Source: Novosphingobium sp.
GTDB taxonomy: Bacteria > Pseudomonadota > Alphaproteobacteria > Sphingomonadales > Sphingomonadaceae
Length of the DNA stretch: 64,000 bases
Direction: 5' to 3'
NCBI GenBank assembly: GCA_017744735.1
Contig: JAGIAR010000008.1
Span: 106,561 to 170,560 of the forward strand
Position 1 is the stretch's first letter, and each line of letters opens with the position of its first letter. Below the pieces are notes generated by a model. The model was not told where the DNA came from. It made no database searches and saw nothing but the letters and a program-made list of their open reading frames with translations. Of this stretch, positions 55,352 to 63,089 are shown piece by piece. The translations under genes were made by a program, and so were the position numbers.

Positions 55352-57073
55352 TCAAGTGCCGCCGAGCACTTCCGCCCGCAGCGCCTTGCGATCGAGCTTG
55401 CCGATCGTGGTCTTGGGCAGTGCGGGGCGAATTTCGACGCTTTTCAGGCGCTCGTGCTTGCCGAGATGGGCATTCGCCCATTTGAGCAGGGTTTCAGCAT
55501 CGGTCTTCGCCGTGTCCTGATTGAGCGTGACGAAGGCCGCCGGCAGTTCGCCGTGATAGGCATCCGGCACCCCGATCACCAGCGCCTCCTTGACCGAAGG
55601 GTGCCGCAGCAGCTCTTCCTCGACCTGGCTCGGGAACACCTTGAACCCGCCGACGGTGATCATGTCCTTGATCCGGTCGACGATCGAGATGTAGCCGTCG
55701 GCATCGAGGGTCGCGACGTCGCCGGTGCGCAGCCAGCGGCCGTCCTCACGTTCGATGAAGGCGCTGGCAGCGGCATCGGGGCGGTTCCAGTACCCCTGCA
55801 TCACCTGCGGCCCCTGAATAGCGAGCTCGCCCGGCTCGCCCGCCGGCGCATCGCGGGTCGGATCGTCCTTGTCGAGCAGGCGGATTCGGGTTTCCGGCAG
55901 TTGCTGGCCGATCGTGCCGATCCGGTTCTCTGCCTTGTAGGGATTGGTCGAGACGACCCCCGAGCATTCGGTCAGGCCGTAGCCTTCGACCAGCCGCGCA
56001 TGGGTGACCTCCTCGAACCGTTCGTGCAGCGGCCCCTGCAGGGGAGCGCCGCCCGAGATGCATACCAGCAGCGAGGAGAAATCGGTCTTCGCCAGTCGCG
56101 GGTGATCGAGCAGCGCCTGGTACATCGTGGGCACCCCGGGAAAGGCGGAGGCGCGCACGCGCTCAAGCGTCTTCAACGCCTGGCCTGCGTCCCAACGCGG
56201 CAGCATCGCAAGGCACCCGCCCTTGTGCACCGTGCGATTAAGCACACAGGTATTGGCGAAGACGTGGAACAGCGGCAGCACGCCCATGATAACGTCGGGC
56301 TGCTCGTGGAACGGATCGACCGCATCGACCTGCCGCGCATTGGCGGTGAGGTTCTGGTGGGTGAGCATCGCTCCCTTCGGCGGGCCGGTCGTCCCGCCCG
56401 AATATTGCAGCAGCGCAAGATCCTGCTCCGGGTCGAGCGCGACCGGCGCGGGATCGCCGTGTTCGAGCAGGTTGCGCCAAGGATGGAGATCGGCTCGCGT
56501 CGGCACGGGGGTAAGCTGCTTGCGGCCGAACAGGCGCAGCGCCAGCCCCTGCAATGGCGGCAGCATGTCCGCCAGTCGGCCCACCACCAGCACTTCGAGC
56601 GAGGAGCCGTCGAGCACTCTCGTTGCCGAGGGCAGCAGCATCGGGACATCGAGCGTTACCAGCAGCCGGGTTCCGGAATCCTCGACTTGGGCCCGCAATT
56701 CCTCGACCGTGTAGAGCGGCGAGAAATTGACCACCGTGGCGCCGGCGATCATCGCGCCGTAATAGGCGGAGACGTAGATCGGGACATTCGGCAGGAACAG
56801 CCCTACCCGGTCGCCCTTCGCGATCCCGAGCTTCTGCAATCCGGCGGCGAAGGCGCACGCCTCCGCGTGGATCGCGGAATAGGAAAACCACCGCCCCATG
56901 AACTCGACCAGCGGGGAGGCGGGATGACGCGCGACGCTGGCGCCGAGCATGTCCGGCATGGTCAGCGGCGGAAGATCGAGCTCCCACGGGCATGGATGCC
57001 GGTAATGCTCCGGCGCAGGGTGAAACGCCCCGGAGGGCGCTTCGGCAGCAGGCTCGCCTTTACTGACATCCAT
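55352..57073 (-). CDS. fadD: long-chain fatty acid-CoA ligase
   Basis: Activates fatty acids with ATP and CoA. 573 residues of the AMP-forming family: P-loop LLQYSGGTTGPPKGAMLTHQ, PLFHVFANTCVLNRTVHKGG, EGYGLTECSGVVSTNPYKAE, GRWLRTGDVATLDADGYISI, VDRIKDMITVGGFKVFPSQV and a C-terminal Lys in LPKTTIGKLDRKAL. It fits with etfBA for beta-oxidation. A 16-bp palindrome spans its start codon. Confidence 0.94.
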   Translation of the reverse strand: MDVSKGEPAAEAPSGAFHPAPEHYRHPCPWELDLPPLTMPDMLGASVARHPASPLVEFMGRWFSYSAIHAEACAFAAGLQKLGIAKGDRVGLFLPNVPIYVSAYYGAMIAGATVVNFSPLYTVEELRAQVEDSGTRLLVTLDVPMLLPSATRVLDGSSLEVLVVGRLADMLPPLQGLALRLFGRKQLTPVPTRADLHPWRNLLEHGDPAPVALDPEQDLALLQYSGGTTGPPKGAMLTHQNLTANARQVDAVDPFHEQPDVIMGVLPLFHVFANTCVLNRTVHKGGCLAMLPRWDAGQALKTLERVRASAFPGVPTMYQALLDHPRLAKTDFSSLLVCISGGAPLQGPLHERFEEVTHARLVEGYGLTECSGVVSTNPYKAENRIGTIGQQLPETRIRLLDKDDPTRDAPAGEPGELAIQGPQVMQGYWNRPDAAASAFIEREDGRWLRTGDVATLDADGYISIVDRIKDMITVGGFKVFPSQVEEELLRHPSVKEALVIGVPDAYHGELPAAFVTLNQDTAKTDAETLLKWANAHLGKHERLKSVEIRPALPKTTIGKLDRKALRAEVLGGT

Positions 57074-57078
57074 GTCAG
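57063..57078. promoter_or_regulatory. palindrome spanning the fadD start codon
   Basis: CTGACAT (57063-57069), CC, ATGTCAG (57072-57078) form a perfect 7-2-7 inverted repeat that contains the fadD start. It may be a repressor site or affect translation. It could also be chance. Confidence 0.35.
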
Positions 57079-57151
57079 CTAGTGTGGCTCAAGGCCTTGA
57101 TTTAGGCAAGCGGATGTTGGCTCACCGAGCCGCACGGCCGCCCGGCGCCGC

Positions 57152-57853
57152 TTAGGCCTGCTCTTCCGCTTCGGCGGCGCGCTTGGCTTCGAGCCAGGCT
57201 TCGGCCTCGGCTTCCTGCGCGGCTTCCGAAGCCGCCTTGGCCGCGGCCTCGCGCTCGGCGCGCAGTTCCTCGATCAGCGCCGCCTTGTCGTCGGTGCTAT
57301 CGGCCGGCGCCTCGGCGTTGGCATCGATCCCGGCCTTCTTCGCCGCCTTGGCGACGACCGCGTCGAGCTCGCGCTGCGAGCACAGACCCAGGGTCACGGG
57401 ATCCTTCGGCTGGATGTTCGAGATGTTCCAGTGCGTACGATCGCGCAGCGCGGCGATCGTGTTGCGGGTGGTGCCGATCAGCTTGGAAATCTGCGCATCC
57501 GAGATTTCTGGATGGTTGCGCAGGATCCACGCGATCCCGTCGGGCTTGTCCTGGCGCTTCGAGACCGGCGTGTAGCGCGGCCCCTTGGTGCGGCTGACCT
57601 GCACCGGGGCCTTCTGCATCCGCAGCACGTAGTTCGGATTGGCCTGGCCGCGCTCGATCTCGTCGTGGGTCAGCTCGCCCGAATGGATCGGGTCGCGACC
57701 GGTGTACTTGCTGCTCGCGAGATCGTCGGCCATCGCCTGCACTTCGAGGATGTGCAGGCCGCAGAATTCGGCAATCTGTTCGAAGCTGAGCGCGGTATTG
57801 TCGACGAGCCACGAAGCGGTGGCGTGCGGCATCAGCGGCTTGGTTTGTGACAT
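57152..57853 (-). CDS. trcR: TrcR-like RNA-polymerase-associated cell-cycle regulator (DUF1013)
   Basis: 233 residues. The DUF1013 core runs from about 4 to 160: MPHATASWLVDNTALSFEQI, EFCGLHILEVQAMADD, RMQKAPVQVSRTKGPRYTPV, and IAWILRNHPEISDAQISKLI, an HTH-like segment followed by GTTRNTIAALRDRTHWN. The C-terminal third is an Ala/Glu-rich helix. In Caulobacter the DUF1013 protein TrcR tracks RNA polymerase and controls cell-cycle genes. GGAGAGA precedes the ATG. A terminator separates it from the upstream glycosyltransferase. Confidence 0.88.
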   Translation of the reverse strand: MSQTKPLMPHATASWLVDNTALSFEQIAEFCGLHILEVQAMADDLASSKYTGRDPIHSGELTHDEIERGQANPNYVLRMQKAPVQVSRTKGPRYTPVSKRQDKPDGIAWILRNHPEISDAQISKLIGTTRNTIAALRDRTHWNISNIQPKDPVTLGLCSQRELDAVVAKAAKKAGIDANAEAPADSTDDKAALIEELRAEREAAAKAASEAAQEAEAEAWLEAKRAAEAEEQA

Positions 57854-57890
57854 TGGTCTCTCCACCCCCAGAACAGTCTGGTTTCGGGCC

Positions 57891-57924
57891 TGAAAATAGA
57901 AGGGCCGCCCCTCGCGGAGCGGCC
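57891..57924 (-). terminator. probable terminator between the glycosyltransferase gene and trcR
   Basis: On the minus strand GGCCGCTCC (57924-57916), loop GCGA, GGGGCGGCC (57911-57903) form a 9-bp stem with one G-U pair, followed by CTTCTATTTT. It lies about 70 bp after the glycosyltransferase stop and about 40 bp before trcR. Confidence 0.65.
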
Positions 57925-57995
57925 GTGCATGAGCCCATTTAGGGGATTGGCCCCGCCGGGGCAAGTGAAACGGGCCGGATCCGGTCCCCGCAGCT

Positions 57996-59048
57996 TCAGG
58001 CTGCCTTGCGCAACGGCTTGGGAGCGGGCGCTTCCTGCGGCTCCGCGACCGGGCAGGCAAGCGCATCGAGGAATTGCCGCGCACTTGCTTCCCAGGTGAA
58101 CGCGCGGCCGTGGGCGAGGCACGCCTCGCGGTCGAGCTTCAGCGCGCGGGCGATCGCACAGTCGAGATCCTCATCCATCGCGCCGCATTTGGCGGTCAGT
58201 ATGTCGATCGGGCCGGTGACCGGGAACGCCGCCACCGGCGTTCCGCTGGCGAGCGCCTCGATCATCACCAGCCCGAAAGTATCGGTGCGGCTTGGAAACA
58301 CGAACACGTCCGCGCCGGCATAGCAGGCCGCCAGCTCGGCCCCGACCTGGCGGCCGAGAAAATGGACCTCGGGAAATTCGGCCCGTAGCCGCGCGAGCGC
58401 CGGACCATCGCCGACCACGACTTTCGACCCGGGATGGCGCGAGCGCAGAAAGGCCTCGATGTTCTTCTCGACCGCCACCCGCCCGACATAGAGCTGGATC
58501 GGACGCGGAATGTCCCAATAGAGGTCGGGCGGCTCCATCCCCGGGCCGAAGGCGGCGAGATCGACCCCGCGGCTCCATTCGCGCAGGCGGGTGAGGCCAT
58601 GCGAACGCAGCTCCGCACGCACGCTTTCGGTCGCGACCATGATCCCCGCCGACGGCCGGTGGAACCATCGGATGTAGGACCAGAACCAGGCGGCAGGCAG
58701 GCCGGTGCGCTGCGCGACATAGTCGGGGAACTGCGTGTGATAGGCGGTGGTGAAGGGCAGGCCGTGGGCGATGCAGTGGCGCCGCGCCGCCAGCCCGAGC
58801 GGACCTTCCGTGGCGACGTGCACCGCGTCCGGCGCGAAGCGGGCGATGCGCCGGCCAACCGAGCGCCCGCTGGCCAGAGCAAGGCGAATCTCGGGATAGG
58901 AGGGGCAGGGGATCGAACGATACTGATCGGGCGAGACGATCAGCAGTTCGTGGCCCCACTGCTGCAGCAGGCCGGTGATCGCCTGGAGCGTGCGCACCAC
59001 GCCGTTGACTTGCGGCGACCAGGCATCGGTGATCAGGGCGATCCGCAT
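57996..59048 (-). CDS. GT4-family glycosyltransferase (mannosyltransferase-like)
   Basis: 350 residues, GT-B fold: MRIALITDAWSPQVNGVVRT, HVATEGPLGLAARRHCIAHG, TAYHTQFPDYVAQRTG, and the donor site RVAVEKNIEAFLRSRHPGSK plus FVFPSRTDTFGLVMIEALAS. This resembles MgtA-like alpha-mannosyltransferases that act on lipids. ATG at 59048 gives a complete N-terminal strand. It is 23 bp downstream of the LpxH-like gene and probably co-transcribed; envelope glycolipid synthesis is inferred. Confidence 0.88.
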   Translation of the reverse strand: MRIALITDAWSPQVNGVVRTLQAITGLLQQWGHELLIVSPDQYRSIPCPSYPEIRLALASGRSVGRRIARFAPDAVHVATEGPLGLAARRHCIAHGLPFTTAYHTQFPDYVAQRTGLPAAWFWSYIRWFHRPSAGIMVATESVRAELRSHGLTRLREWSRGVDLAAFGPGMEPPDLYWDIPRPIQLYVGRVAVEKNIEAFLRSRHPGSKVVVGDGPALARLRAEFPEVHFLGRQVGAELAACYAGADVFVFPSRTDTFGLVMIEALASGTPVAAFPVTGPIDILTAKCGAMDEDLDCAIARALKLDREACLAHGRAFTWEASARQFLDALACPVAEPQEAPAPKPLRKAA

Positions 59049-59071
59049 CGCGCGGCCTCCTTCGGCTCTCC

Positions 59072-59971
59072 TCAGGCCGCGGCGAGAACCCGCGCGGCTT
59101 GTTCTTCCGCGGCCGCCTCCGCCTCGCGCCTGGCGATCTCGTCCGGCCAATGGAGGATCTCCATCGTGCCGTCGAAATGCTCGACCAGGGCGTTGCAGCC
59201 TTCGACCCAGTCGCCGTCGTTCCAGTATTCGATCCCGTCGAACATGCGGAACTCGGCGGTATGGATATGGCCGCAGACGACGCCGTGGACCCCGCGCTGG
59301 GCGGCCGCGCGGGCGACCACCTCCTCATAGCGCGAGATGAACTCGACCGCGTTCTTGACCTTGTGCTTGGCCATCTTGCTGAGCGACCAATAGGGCATGC
59401 CCATCCGGCTACGGACCGCGTTCACATAGCGGCTGAGGCCCATCATCATCGTGTAGGCCGCGTCGCCGACGAAGGCGAGCCAGCGGTGCGCAAGCATCAC
59501 CGCGTCGAATTCGTCGCCGTGCAGCACCATCAGCCGGCGCCCATCGGCGGTGTCGTGGAACGCCGCGCGGCGGATCTCGACCCCGCCGAAGTTGAGCCCG
59601 GTGAACTGGCGGAACATCTCGTCGTGATTGCCGGGAATGTAGACGATCCGGGTGCCGCGCTTGGCGCGCTTGAGGATGCGCCAGACGATGTCGTTGTGCG
59701 CCGCGGGCCAGTAGAACTTCTTCTTCAGGCGCCACCCGTCGATGATGTCGCCGACCAGGTACATCGTTTCCGAATCGACGTTGTCGAGGAAGTCGATCAG
59801 CAGGTCGGCGTTGCAGCCCTTGGTTCCGAGATGGACGTCGGAAATCCAGATCGTGCGGAACTTGCGCCGCCCCTCGGCCGACGGCTCGGGAATTGCGGGC
59901 TCACTGCCGATGAGTTGCGGGAAGGCGGAAACGATCCCGCTCTCCGCCAAAATGTCGTGCTCGCCAAACAT
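59072..59971 (-). CDS. LpxH-like metallophosphoesterase (UDP-2,3-diacylglucosamine diphosphatase family)
   Basis: 299 residues, calcineurin-like fold with the dinuclear metal motifs: WISDVHLGTKGC, YLVGDIIDGWRLKKK, YIPGNHDEMFRQF, LMVLHGDEFDAVM and VCGHIHTAEFRMF. Its length exceeds LpxH (about 240 residues), with an N-terminal extension and an Ala/Glu tail. It may serve lipid A or another phospholipid head group; many alphaproteobacteria use LpxI for that step, so the role is open. It precedes the glycosyltransferase gene. Confidence 0.85.
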   Translation of the reverse strand: MFGEHDILAESGIVSAFPQLIGSEPAIPEPSAEGRRKFRTIWISDVHLGTKGCNADLLIDFLDNVDSETMYLVGDIIDGWRLKKKFYWPAAHNDIVWRILKRAKRGTRIVYIPGNHDEMFRQFTGLNFGGVEIRRAAFHDTADGRRLMVLHGDEFDAVMLAHRWLAFVGDAAYTMMMGLSRYVNAVRSRMGMPYWSLSKMAKHKVKNAVEFISRYEEVVARAAAQRGVHGVVCGHIHTAEFRMFDGIEYWNDGDWVEGCNALVEHFDGTMEILHWPDEIARREAEAAAEEQAARVLAAA

Positions 59972-60039
59972 GGGCCCAAGCCTCGAATCTGCCAGTCCTG
60001 GCTTCGGGCATATGAGTCCTAATTGTTACAGGCGATTCA

Positions 60040-60081
60040 CAGTTCAGGGACAGTTCGGGGACTGTATTACCGTTCGGGGTC
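60040..60081. repeat. short imperfect direct repeats at the 3' end of the GST gene
   Basis: CAGTTCAGGGA (60040-60050), CAGTTCGGGGA (60051-60061) and CGTTCGGGGTC (60071-60081) are near-identical units. ACAGT and ACTGT around TTCGGGG also form an inverted pair. The cluster overlaps the last codons of the GST gene and the gap to the LpxH-like gene. It resembles REP-associated repeats. Confidence 0.55.
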
Positions 60082-60693
60082 AGTCATTGGAGCGTAGTTG
60101 GGCAGTTCTTCGATTCGCTTGAGCCAGTGTTTAACATGGCCGAACGATCGCGGATCGAACCCGCCGCCCTCGGCGACATGGGTATAGGCATAGAGCGCGA
60201 CATCGGCCACCGACACCGCCGAACCGGCAAACCAGTCGCGCCGGGCGAGGTGTTCGTCCATCAGCGCCAGCGCCGCCGCGCCCGCCGCGCGCTTGACCGG
60301 AACCGCGGCCCGCTGGAATTCGGAAAAGTTCGTTTCGCCGACCCAAAGATACCAGAAGCGCAGCGTCGCGATGTTCGGTTCGTGATTGTACTGTTCCCAG
60401 AACATCCAGCGCAGCATGTCGGCGCGATCGAACGGGTCTTCGGGTACCAGACGACTGCCGTCGGCGAGATAGAAGCACGCAGCGTTGCTTTCCGGCAGGA
60501 AGCGCTCCCCCACCTGCAACACCGGGATGCGGCCGTTCGAATTGACCCTGGTGAGGAATTCTTCGGTACGCGTCTCGCCCTTCACGATGTCGTATTCGCG
60601 CCGTTCCAGCCTCAGCCCGAGCAGGGCCGCAGTCAGCCTGATCTTGTAGCAGTTCCCGCTCGCGGCATATTCGTGAAGGACGAGGCGCTCCAT
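60067..60693 (-). CDS. glutathione S-transferase family protein
   Basis: 208 residues. N-terminal thioredoxin-like domain: LHEYAASGNCYKIRLTAALL, VNSNGRIPVLQVGERFLPES with the cis-Pro and ES motif. C-terminal helical domain: MRWMFWEQYNHEPNIATLRF-like region near residue 95, and DWFAGSAVSVADVALYAYTH (N-capping box). The start ATG at 60693 overlaps the stop of the DUF8021-like gene (TGATG). Glutathione-dependent detoxification is the family role; the substrate is unknown. Confidence 0.9.
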   Translation of the reverse strand: MERLVLHEYAASGNCYKIRLTAALLGLRLERREYDIVKGETRTEEFLTRVNSNGRIPVLQVGERFLPESNAACFYLADGSRLVPEDPFDRADMLRWMFWEQYNHEPNIATLRFWYLWVGETNFSEFQRAAVPVKRAAGAAALALMDEHLARRDWFAGSAVSVADVALYAYTHVAEGGGFDPRSFGHVKHWLKRIEELPNYAPMTDPER

Positions 60694-61667
60694 CACCGCC
60701 CCCCCTGCGTCCAGGGCGAGGGCATGTGATAGGGCACGTCGATGAAGATCGCCTCGACCGCGCCGATCTTGCCATCGACGATCTTGAACGCCTCGAGCAG
60801 ATTGTAGCTGTGCGGGAAGTAATAGAAGCTGTGCACCGGGGTCTTCCCGTCGGTCCAGGTGTAGTCGATCAGCTTGCCCATGTGGTCGATGAAGCCGGCC
60901 GCGAGCACCACGCCCTTCTCCTCGTCCACCAGCGGGAAGCGCCGCTCGCGCAGCCGGTCGTCGTAGCGGTACTGGCCGAGCTTGAACTGGTCCTCGCAGC
61001 CATAAGCGGCGATCGGATAGTTCGGGAAGGCGGCGGCATTATGCGTGGTCTGCAAGCCGTTCTCGACCCGCTCGCAACTGTCGGCGAACTTGGTCAGGAT
61101 CGTGCCGTCGTTGAGCTGGATCGTGTCGAAATAGCCGTCGGCCAGCGAGATCATCCGCTCGCGCGGAGTGCGCTGGTCCTTCGGGACATCGGCCAGCATG
61201 ATCGGGCGCGGAGTGACATAGGTGTCGATGCTCGGGAACGGGCTGTTCTCGACCTTGCGGGTGACGATCTGCTCGACCTCGGCGATCTTGTGGCCTTCGA
61301 CCTTGAGCCGCAGCGCCATGATCGCCGGGTGGCCGCTTTCCTCGATCACCCCGAACCACGCGACCTGGCCGCTGACCGGATCCGCGAACTTGAGGTCGTA
61401 GGCGCGCCGGGCGCTGACCGTGTTCCAGGTGCCGTCGCCGATCGCGAGCTGGACGTTGTTGTCGGTGAACACGACGTGGTCGGCCCAGGGCAGGCGCGAG
61501 GGATCCTTCTTGACCAGCGCATCGAGATAGCTCTCCGCCATCGCGTAGAGGCACGCCCGGTCGCATTGCGGGGCAACGTTGGAATTGGGCAGCGCCTCTT
61601 TCGCGGAGGCGGTGCCGCTCCAGGCAGCCATCGCAAGCGCCAGCGCACCGAGCATCGTCTTCATCAT
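60693..61667 (-). CDS. exported DUF8021-like (SnoaL/NTF2-like) protein
   Basis: 324 residues. Signal peptide of about 22 residues (ALALAMAAWSGTASA). Then two NTF2-like regions: CDRACLYAMAESYLDALVKK with SRLPWADHVVFTDNNVQLAI, a central GQVAWFGVIEESGHPAIMAL segment, and a second half with ERMISLADGYFDTIQLNDGT and CERVENGLQTTHN. This matches proteins called DUF8021, with no known activity. ATG at 61667 overlaps the stop of the quinone oxidoreductase gene; a second ATG follows at 61664. It is the middle gene of a tightly overlapped trio. Confidence 0.75.
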   Translation of the reverse strand: MMKTMLGALALAMAAWSGTASAKEALPNSNVAPQCDRACLYAMAESYLDALVKKDPSRLPWADHVVFTDNNVQLAIGDGTWNTVSARRAYDLKFADPVSGQVAWFGVIEESGHPAIMALRLKVEGHKIAEVEQIVTRKVENSPFPSIDTYVTPRPIMLADVPKDQRTPRERMISLADGYFDTIQLNDGTILTKFADSCERVENGLQTTHNAAAFPNYPIAAYGCEDQFKLGQYRYDDRLRERRFPLVDEEKGVVLAAGFIDHMGKLIDYTWTDGKTPVHSFYYFPHSYNLLEAFKIVDGKIGAVEAIFIDVPYHMPSPWTQGGR

Positions 61668-62668
61668 CCCACCTCCAGCACGATCTTCCCGATATGCTCG
61701 CCCGCCTCCATCCGCGCATGGGCGGCGGCGACCTCGCCCAGCGGGAAGATACGATCCATCACCGGGCGCAGCCGTCCCTCCTCGACCAGCGGCCAGGCGT
61801 TCTCGGCGATCTCGCGGGCCAGCAGCGCCTTGAACATGTCGGAGCGCGGGCGCAAGGTCGAGCCGGTAAGGGTTACCCGCCGCATCATCACCTGCGCCAT
61901 GTTGATTTCCGCTTTCGCGCCGCCCAGCACCGCGATCGTCACGTGGCGGCCGTCCTCCGCCAGGCACTGGAGATTTCGCGCGACGTAGCTGCCGGCGACC
62001 ATGTCGAGCACCACCTCGACCCCGCGGCCGCCGGTGAAGCTTTTCACTTCCTCGACGAAATCCTGCGTCTTGTAGTCGATCGCCAGGTCGGCGCCGATCG
62101 CGCGCGCGGCAGCGCATTTGTCCTCGCTGCCGCAGGTCGCGATCACCGTCAGGCCGAACAGTTTGCCCAGCATGATCGCCATCGAACCGATCCCGCTGGT
62201 CCCGCCGTGGACCAGCAGCGTTTCGCCGGTCATCGCCCAGCCGCGTTCGAACACATTGTGCCACACGGTGAACAGGGTTTCGGGCAGCGCGGCCGCCTCG
62301 GCCAGCGAAAGGCCGTAGGGCACCGGCAGGCAATGGCCTTCATGCGCCACGCAGTATTCGGCATAGCCACCGCCCGGCACCAGCGCGCAAACCTTGTCGC
62401 CCAGCCGCCAGCCTTCGACCCCCTCGCCCAGCGCGACCAGCTCGCCGGCCAACTCGAGCCCCGGAATCGGGGAGGCGCCCGGCGGCGGCGGATAGAAGCC
62501 CTGACGCTGGATCACATCCGGCCGATTCACCCCGGCATAAGCCACGCGGATCAAAACCTGGCCCGGCCCGGGCTTGGGCACCGGCAGGGTTTCGGGCCGG
62601 AAGACCTCCGGACCGCCCGGAGTCTTGAAGCCCATCGCCGTCATTTCTTTTGGAAGATCGCCTGTCAC
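61664..62668 (-). CDS. NAD(P)H-quinone oxidoreductase (zinc-independent MDR, PIG3-like)
   Basis: 334 residues of the medium-chain reductase family without zinc ligands: VAYAGVNRPDVIQRQGFYPP, PGLELAGELVALGEGVEGWR, TLFTVWHNVFERGWAMTGET, LLVHGGTSGIGSMAIMLGKL (NADPH binding), and DLAIDYKTQDFVEEV. The start is GTG at 62668, with GGAG 6 bases upstream and an N-terminus (LPKEMTAMGFKTPGGPEV) like relatives; ATG at 62644 is the alternative. It heads the QOR-DUF8021-GST unit and is divergent from the DUF1192 gene. Confidence 0.9.
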   Translation of the reverse strand: MTGDLPKEMTAMGFKTPGGPEVFRPETLPVPKPGPGQVLIRVAYAGVNRPDVIQRQGFYPPPPGASPIPGLELAGELVALGEGVEGWRLGDKVCALVPGGGYAEYCVAHEGHCLPVPYGLSLAEAAALPETLFTVWHNVFERGWAMTGETLLVHGGTSGIGSMAIMLGKLFGLTVIATCGSEDKCAAARAIGADLAIDYKTQDFVEEVKSFTGGRGVEVVLDMVAGSYVARNLQCLAEDGRHVTIAVLGGAKAEINMAQVMMRRVTLTGSTLRPRSDMFKALLAREIAENAWPLVEEGRLRPVMDRIFPLGEVAAAHARMEAGEHIGKIVLEVG

Positions 62669-62760
62669 GCCTGTCTCCGTGGCTCGCCGGCCACACTTCA
62701 CACATCCCGTCCGCGCCCCCCATTGACAGAAACACCGCCCAAAGGCGATGCTGCAACGCA

Positions 62761-62964
62761 ATGGATGAAGACGATCTCCCCAGACGGCGCGGAGATGCAG
62801 CCGCCCTCCTCGCGAAGGAGAGCCTGGACTCCTATTCGCAGGACGAGCTGGGCGAGCGGATCGAACTGCTCGAAGCGGAGATCGCGCGGGTCAAGGCCCA
62901 CCGAGACAAGGCCGGTGCCCACCGCCTCGCGGCCGAAGCGTTGTTCGGCAAGGCGTCCACATGA
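62761..62964 (+). CDS. DUF1192 family protein
   Basis: 67 residues starting MDEDDLPRRRGDAAAL, with a helical core SYSQDELGERIELLEAEIAR and KAHRDKAGAHRLAAEALFG. These are the features of the small alphaproteobacterial DUF1192 family, function unknown. It lies between the divergent quinone oxidoreductase gene (92 bp away) and clpA (125 bp downstream). Confidence 0.82.
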   Translation: MDEDDLPRRRGDAAALLAKESLDSYSQDELGERIELLEAEIARVKAHRDKAGAHRLAAEALFGKAST

Positions 62965-63089
62965 TGCGCGGGCCGCCCCTACCATTCAGCCAGCGGCCAC
63001 CCCATATCGCGCATCAAGCTTCCCGTAAGCATATCCCTTCACGCTCTGTCTCAAGCCGAGCGTCGTATTTTCCAACGAAAGACTGCTGA

